From: Streptomyces speibonae
GTDB lineage: Bacteria > Actinomycetota > Actinomycetes > Streptomycetales > Streptomycetaceae
Length of the DNA stretch: 18,964 bases
Direction of reading: 5' to 3'
Assembly (NCBI GenBank): GCA_000715605.1
Contig: KL568520.1
Location: 18,135-37,098, forward strand
In this document: one piece after another, positions 15,097 through 18,964 of the stretch
Layout of the letters: the number at the start of each line of letters is the position of its first letter
Numbering within the stretch: the stretch's first letter is position 1
Notes under the pieces: generated by a model
What the model saw: the letters and a program-made list of their open reading frames with translations, nothing else
Databases searched by the model: none
What the model was told of the DNA's origin: nothing
Position numbers and translations under genes: made by a program

Positions 15097-15510
15097 ATGT
15101 CCATTCACGAGAACCTCCTCGGGGGCCCGCCCCCGACCCACCTCCCCGACGACCCCGGCCCGCGCGAACTCCTCGCCTCCGGCACCTCGCCCGCCGATGT
15201 CGCCGCACAGCACCCCACCTCCTCGCTGGCCTGGGCGCGGCTGGCCGACGAGGCGTTCGAGCGGGGCGGCGTCGTGGAGTCCTACGCGTACGCCCGTACG
15301 GGCTACCACCGCGGACTGGACGCGCTGCGCCGCAACGGCTGGAAGGGCCACGGCCCGGTGCCGTGGGAGCACGAGCCCAACCGGGGCTTCCTGCGCGCCC
15401 TGCACGCCCTCGCCCGCGCCGCCGAGGCGATCGGCGAGCAGGAGGAGTACGAGCGCTGCTCGCAGTTCCTCAAGGACTCCTCCCCGACGGCGGCCCAGGT
15501 CCTGGGCTGA
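15097..15510 (+). CDS. DUF3151 family protein
   Basis: 137 residues beginning MSIHENLLGGPPPTHLPDD, the usual N-terminus of this actinobacterial family, and continuing with SSLAWARLADEAFERGGVVE, SYAYARTGYHRGLDALRRNG, WKGHGPVPWEHEPNRGFLRA and EEYERCSQFLKDSSP. The sequence is mainly helical and resembles TPR repeats. No catalytic motif, signal or membrane segment is seen. ATG 15097 is preceded at 6 nt by GAGACT, a poor -10, and has no ribosome site, so it may be leaderless. Members are often near fba in actinobacteria, which suggests a conserved but unknown link. A hairpin ends the gene. Confidence 0.88.
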   Translation: MSIHENLLGGPPPTHLPDDPGPRELLASGTSPADVAAQHPTSSLAWARLADEAFERGGVVESYAYARTGYHRGLDALRRNGWKGHGPVPWEHEPNRGFLRALHALARAAEAIGEQEEYERCSQFLKDSSPTAAQVLG

Positions 15511-15529
15511 GCCGCGACGACCCGCCCCG

Positions 15530-15553
15530 GGCCCGCCTGTGACCAGGCGGGCC
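15530..15553 (+). terminator. Hairpin after the DUF3151 gene
   Basis: Perfect 10-bp stem GGCCCGCCTG (15530-15539) and CAGGCGGGCC (15544-15553), 4-nt loop TGAC, then TTGCGGTTT. Confidence 0.88.
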
Positions 15554-15561
15554 TTGCGGTT

Positions 15562-15582
15562 TCCTGCGACGATTACGCAGGA
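15562..15582. promoter_or_regulatory. Inverted repeat, candidate operator of the tryptophan-catabolic operon
   Basis: TCCTGCG, 7 nt (ACGATTA), CGCAGGA: a perfect 7-bp inverted repeat spanning 21 bp, centred 90 bases before the dioxygenase start and immediately after the preceding terminator. Size and symmetry fit a dimeric repressor site. No known consensus is recognised. Confidence 0.45.
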
Positions 15583-15607
15583 TGCGGGGTGGGGACCGGG
15601 GCCCCCG

Positions 15608-15621
15608 TGCCGGTAACGGCA
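15608..15621. promoter_or_regulatory. Second inverted repeat before the dioxygenase gene
   Basis: TGCCG-GTAA-CGGCA, a perfect 5-bp inverted repeat, 40 bases before the start. It may be a second operator or a leader hairpin. Confidence 0.3.
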
Positions 15622-15661
15622 GGGGCGGACCGCTACCCGGAGTACATTTCAGGAGACAGCG

Positions 15662-16492
15662 ATGTCCCACGAGGCTCACGAGCCCGAGACCCCGCATCTC
15701 GACTTCGAGGGGACCACCCCGTACGAGGACTACGTCAAGGCCGATGTCCTCACCCACCTCCAGCACACCCTCTCCGACGATCCCGGAGAGATGGTCTTCC
15801 TGGTCACCACCCAGGTGATGGAGCTGTGGTTCACCGTCATCGTCCACGAGTGGGAGACCGCGGCGCAGGCGCTGCGCGAGGACGACGTACCCACCGCGGT
15901 CGACGCGCTGAAGCGGTCGCGGCGGGAGCTGGAGGCGCTGAACGCCTCCTGGCGGCCGCTGAGCGGCCTCACCCCGGCGCAGTTCAACTCCTACCGCGGC
16001 GCGCTCGGCGAGGGCTCCGGCTTCCAGTCGGCGATGTACCGGCGCATGGAGTTCCTGCTCGGCGACAAGTCGGCGTCCATGCTGGTCCCGCACCGGGGCG
16101 CGCCGCGCGTCCACGCGGAGCTGGAGAAGGCGCTGCACGAGCCGAGCCTCTACGACGAGGTGCTGCGGTTCCTCGCGCGGCGCGGGCACCCGGTCCCGGA
16201 GGAGGTGCTGGGGCGCGACGTGTCGCTGAGGTACGAGCCGTCGGCCGGGGTGGAGGCGGTCTGGACGGCCGTCTACGCGGGCGACGAGCGGGACGAGGTC
16301 GCCCGTCTGGGCGAGGCCCTGACCGATGTCGCCGAGCTGGTGTGGCGCTGGCGCAACGACCACCTGACCGCCACGCGGCGCGCGATGGGCGCCAAGACCG
16401 GCACGGGCGGTTCCGCCGGGGTGGCCTGGCTGGAGAAGCGGGCGGGCAAGAGCGTGTTCCCCGAGCTGTGGACGGCGCGGTCCCATGTCTGA
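15662..16492 (+). CDS. kynA: Tryptophan 2,3-dioxygenase
   Basis: 276 residues, a compact bacterial TDO. It opens the indole ring of L-tryptophan with O2 to give N-formylkynurenine, as a cytosolic heme tetramer. Support: EMVFLVTTQVMELWF (43-57), the substrate-carboxylate Arg112 in NSYRGALGEGSGFQS, the proximal heme ligand His234 in WRWRNDHLTATRRAMG, and the GTGGSAG loop (247-253) that holds the substrate amine. Odd: the distal histidine of classical TDO (in the motif H-Q-X-X-E-L-W) is Thr50 here, and two residues (Asn-Asp) are added just before His234. ATG 15662 follows AGGAGA. It overlaps the kynureninase gene by 8 nt, so the two are translated together. Confidence 0.93.
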   Translation: MSHEAHEPETPHLDFEGTTPYEDYVKADVLTHLQHTLSDDPGEMVFLVTTQVMELWFTVIVHEWETAAQALREDDVPTAVDALKRSRRELEALNASWRPLSGLTPAQFNSYRGALGEGSGFQSAMYRRMEFLLGDKSASMLVPHRGAPRVHAELEKALHEPSLYDEVLRFLARRGHPVPEEVLGRDVSLRYEPSAGVEAVWTAVYAGDERDEVARLGEALTDVAELVWRWRNDHLTATRRAMGAKTGTGGSAGVAWLEKRAGKSVFPELWTARSHV

Positions 16493-17690
16493 ACTGGCAC
16501 TGAGGGCGGAGAAGCTGGACGCGTCCGACGAACTCGCCGCCAAGCGGCGGGAGTTCGTCCTCGACGACGTGGTCTACCTCGACGGCAACTCGCTGGGCGC
16601 GCTCCCCGTGGCCGTTCCCGGCCGGGTCGGGGACGTGGTGCGCCGCGAGTGGGGCGAGCTGCGGATCCGGTCCTGGACGGAGAGCGGCTGGTGGACGGCG
16701 CCGGAGCGGATCGGCGACCGGATCGCGCCGCTGGTCGGCGCGGCGGCCGGGCAGATCGTGGTCGGCGACTCGACCAGTGTCAACGTGTTCAAGGCGCTGG
16801 TCGGCGCGGTCCGGCTGGCGCGGGAGACCGGCCCCGGGCGGGACGAGATCGTGGTCGACGCGACCACGTTCCCCACGAACGGCTACATCGCCGGCTCGGC
16901 GGCCCGGATGACCGGCTGCACACTGCGCCCGGTGGCGCCGTCCGAGGTGCCGGGCGCGCTGGGCGGGCGCACGGCGGCCGTGCTGCTCAACCACGTCGAC
17001 TACCGCACCGGGCGGCTGCACGACCTGCCGTCGCTGACGGCCGCCGTGCACGCGGCGGGGGCGCCGGTCGTCTGGGACCTGTGCCACAGCGCGGGCGCGC
17101 TGCCGGTCGGGCTGGACGAGCACGGCGTGGACCTGGCGGTCGGCTGCACCTACAAGTATCTGAACGGCGGGCCCGGCGCACCGGCGTTCCTGTACGTGCG
17201 GGCGGATCTCCAGGACCGGTTCGACTCCCCGCTGCCCGGCTGGAACTCGCATGCGGAGCCCTTCGGGATGCGCGCGGAGTACCGGCCGGCGACGGGCGCG
17301 CCGCGCGGGCGGGTCGGCACCCCGGACATCCTCTCGATGCTCGCCCTGGAGGCGGCCCTCGACGTCTGGGACGGGGTGCCGGTCGACGCGGTGCGCGCCA
17401 AGTCGCTCGCGCTCACGGACTTCTTCCTGGAGTGCGTCGAGGCGTACGTCGCCGAGGGCCGGGTCGCGTGTCTGACGCCCCGTCCGCACGGGGAGCGGGG
17501 CAGCCAGGTCGCGCTGCGCTGCGAGGACGCCGGTGAGGTCATGGAGCGGCTGATCGGGCGGGGCGTGGTCGGCGACTTCCGCCACCCGGACGTGCTCCGC
17601 TTCGGCTTCACCCCGCTGTACGTCGGCTTCGCGGACGTGGAGCGGGCGGCGCGGGTGCTGGCGGAGGTGCTGGAGGAGGTGCCGGTGTGA
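16485..17690 (+). CDS. kynU: Kynureninase
   Basis: 401 residues, fold type I PLP enzyme. It hydrolyses L-kynurenine to anthranilate and L-alanine (or 3-hydroxykynurenine to 3-hydroxyanthranilate). Signatures: VYLDGNSLGALP (30-41), the phosphate-contact GDSTSVN (94-100), the PLP Asp in WDLCHSAGALP (D198, H201) and Schiff-base lysine K224 in GCTYKYLNGGPGAPAF. No kynurenine 3-monooxygenase or 3-hydroxyanthranilate dioxygenase gene is near, so anthranilate is the likely end product, feeding tryptophan recycling, degradation or secondary metabolism. The start overlaps the dioxygenase stop by 8 nt. Confidence 0.95.
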   Translation: MSELALRAEKLDASDELAAKRREFVLDDVVYLDGNSLGALPVAVPGRVGDVVRREWGELRIRSWTESGWWTAPERIGDRIAPLVGAAAGQIVVGDSTSVNVFKALVGAVRLARETGPGRDEIVVDATTFPTNGYIAGSAARMTGCTLRPVAPSEVPGALGGRTAAVLLNHVDYRTGRLHDLPSLTAAVHAAGAPVVWDLCHSAGALPVGLDEHGVDLAVGCTYKYLNGGPGAPAFLYVRADLQDRFDSPLPGWNSHAEPFGMRAEYRPATGAPRGRVGTPDILSMLALEAALDVWDGVPVDAVRAKSLALTDFFLECVEAYVAEGRVACLTPRPHGERGSQVALRCEDAGEVMERLIGRGVVGDFRHPDVLRFGFTPLYVGFADVERAARVLAEVLEEVPV

Positions 17691-17695
17691 CCCGG

Positions 17696-17745
17696 GGGCC
17701 GGGGGTGACGGCGTACGGGGTCGCCCGGGCCGCCGCCCCCGGCCC
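17696..17745 (+). terminator. Long hairpin after kynureninase
   Basis: GGGCCGGGGG (17696-17705) pairs with CCCCCGGCCC (17736-17745); CGGCG (17709-17713) with CGCCG (17731-17735) extends the stem after a 3-nt bulge. It begins 5 bases after the stop. It may only attenuate transcription into the hydrolase gene. Confidence 0.6.
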
Positions 17746-17862
17746 GCTGACCGAGCGTGACATCCCCATGTCGGGGGACGTGGCCGTCCTGGTACCGTCC
17801 CGGCCGAACGGCCGTGTGTCCGCCGGTCCGTCACCCGCGTTCTATCGCTGAGAGGTTGGAGC

Positions 17863-18735
17863 ATGACGGACGACGTCGCAGCCGCCCGGGCCGCCGCCGA
17901 GGAGAAGTCGGCGCTCTCCCACCCGCCCGTTCCCCCCGACGCCACGGCGACGTACGGCGACGACCCGGACCAGCTGATCGACTTCTACGCGCCGCGCGGT
18001 GGGGCGGAGGGGCCCGTGCCCGTCGTCGTGGTGCTGCACGGCGGTGCCTGGCGCGCGCCGTACGACCGGGGGCACATCAGCCCGTTCGCCGCGTTCCTGG
18101 CGGGGCGGGGGTTCGCCGTGGCGAGCGTCGAGTACCGGCGCGGGGCGGGGGAGACGGGTGGTGGTGCGCCGGTCGCCGGGCGGTGGCCCGAGACGTTCGA
18201 CGACGTCGCCGCCGCGATGGACGCGCTGCCCGCGCTGATCCGGGAGCACCTGCCGCAGGCCGATCCTCGGCGGGTCGTGCTCACCGGGCACTCGGCCGGG
18301 GGGCAGCTGGCGCTGTGGGCGTCGGCGCGGCATCTGCTGCCCGAGGGCGCGGCGTGGCGCACGGAGGGGCCTTCGCCGTTGCGCGGGGTCGTCGCGCTTG
18401 CCCCGCTCGCCGACTTCGCGGTCGCCGACAAGCTCGGTTCGTGCGAGGGGGCGGTGCGGGAGTTTCTCGGCGGGGACGATCACTTCGCCGAGCGGCGGGC
18501 GTACGCGGATCCCGCGCTGCTGGTGCCGACGGGGATCGCGACGACGCTGGTGCAGGGGCGCACCGACATCGACGTTCCGCAGGCGGTGGCCGAGGCGTAT
18601 GCGGAGGCGGCGGCGAAGGCGGGGGAGGTGGTGGGGGTGACGTTGCTGGAGGACGTCGGGCACTTTCCGCTGATCGATCCGGGGGCGGATGCGTGTGCGG
18701 TGGTGGCGGAGGAGATCGCGCAGCTGGCGTGGTGA
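17863..18735 (+). CDS. Alpha/beta hydrolase, probable kynurenine formamidase
   Basis: 290 residues. The HGGAW (59-63) oxyanion motif is the hallmark of the KFase/carboxylesterase-like HGGXW group; nucleophile Ser144 lies in GHSAGGQLALW, with Asp235 in QGRTDIDVP and His267 in VGHFPLID completing the triad. Such proteins include kynurenine formamidases, which release formate from N-formylkynurenine. The position after tryptophan dioxygenase and kynureninase, with the formamidase step otherwise missing, supports that job; S. coelicolor, as I recall, has the same three-gene set. ATG 17863 follows GAGAGGTTGGAGC. The gap of 172 bases with a hairpin and a palindrome CGGCCG-AA-CGGCCG (17801-17814) means it may have its own promoter. 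A generic esterase is the alternative. Confidence 0.83.
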   Translation: MTDDVAAARAAAEEKSALSHPPVPPDATATYGDDPDQLIDFYAPRGGAEGPVPVVVVLHGGAWRAPYDRGHISPFAAFLAGRGFAVASVEYRRGAGETGGGAPVAGRWPETFDDVAAAMDALPALIREHLPQADPRRVVLTGHSAGGQLALWASARHLLPEGAAWRTEGPSPLRGVVALAPLADFAVADKLGSCEGAVREFLGGDDHFAERRAYADPALLVPTGIATTLVQGRTDIDVPQAVAEAYAEAAAKAGEVVGVTLLEDVGHFPLIDPGADACAVVAEEIAQLAW

Positions 18736-18964
18736 GCGGGGGTGTTGGGGTGCGGCGGGGGTGTGTCATACCCCTAGTACTTGAGAGCTACCCCCGGAGT
18801 GAGTCCCCCGGCGGGACGCGGGTTACCTGCGGTGATCCGTAACTTCCCTTCCTGACAGGCCCGATGGGCGGGCCTCAGCGGGGAGGGCGGGGACGGTGGG
18901 CCGGGGCGGGACGGGTGTACTGGCGTGGGCGCGGGGCGGGGGGTGTTCGCGCGGCCCGGCGCTT
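18736..18964. other. Non-coding right end with repeats and a hairpin
   Basis: No gene is supported. TACCCC occurs at 18769-18774 and 18789-18794, 20 bp apart, and GGGGT/ACCCC (18758-18762 and 18770-18774) is inverted. GTTAC (18822-18826) and GTAAC (18839-18843) form a loose inverted repeat. A hairpin AGGCCCG/CGGGCCT (18857-18863 and 18869-18875) may end transcription. The stretch probably contains the promoter or end of a neighbour outside the window. Confidence 0.4.

Noticed and set aside
15984..17945. 653-residue minus-strand frame opposite dioxygenase and kynureninase
   Set aside because: Shadow frame without any recognisable domain, opposite two clearly assigned enzymes.

Overview
The window is high-GC DNA (by eye about 70% or more, with G or C at most third codon positions) with short operons, many GTG starts, hairpin terminators with weak or no U-tracts, and actinobacterial families (DUF1707, DUF2617, DUF3151, HspR-type HAIR operator). 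It is almost certainly a Streptomyces chromosome. The set clpB / YbjN / aminotransferase / DUF2617 / spermidine-synthase-like / pyrE / fba / DUF3151 / tryptophan dioxygenase / kynureninase / formamidase matches, as I remember it, a core region of Streptomyces coelicolor, so most of the window is conserved chromosome and not a genomic island.

Left end (1-1700): the accessory part and the most unusual. A LuxR-type HTH regulator (minus strand, cut by the window edge) diverges from a two-gene unit. The first gene encodes a 74-residue secreted peptide whose predicted mature part carries three DS(S/T)WG pentapeptides, the last at the exact C-terminus. The second, 3 nt further on, encodes a 111-residue Rieske-dioxygenase-like remnant that has lost the cluster-binding segment. 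A perfect 17-bp hairpin ends the unit. This looks like a self-contained regulator/exported-peptide/accessory-protein cassette and is the best candidate for an undescribed system, possibly peptide signalling or a RiPP-like product.

Middle (1770-12040): an FMN/F420-binding split-barrel protein (minus) diverges from clpB, with an HspR-type HAIR element between them. Next come a YbjN-fold protein, a DUF1707 protein with a LiaF-like C-terminus, a class I/II aminotransferase (minus), a small Gly/Cys-rich membrane peptide, a DUF2617 protein, a membrane-fused spermidine-synthase-like protein and an SRPBCC protein with a long acidic linker and a C-terminal membrane segment.

Right (12088-18735): aldose-1-epimerase-like protein, pyrE, class II fructose-bisphosphate aldolase, the decayed tail of an MFS exporter, DUF3151, then tryptophan 2,3-dioxygenase and kynureninase overlapping by 8 nt, followed by an HGGxW alpha/beta hydrolase that probably supplies the kynurenine formamidase step. 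Together these last three would convert L-tryptophan to anthranilate and alanine. The final 229 bases are non-coding and probably hold control sequence for a gene beyond the window.

Six genes have a TANNNT hexamer 7-8 nt before the start codon and no convincing ribosome-binding site, which fits leaderless transcription. I saw no rRNA, tRNA, CRISPR array, insertion sequence or integrase.
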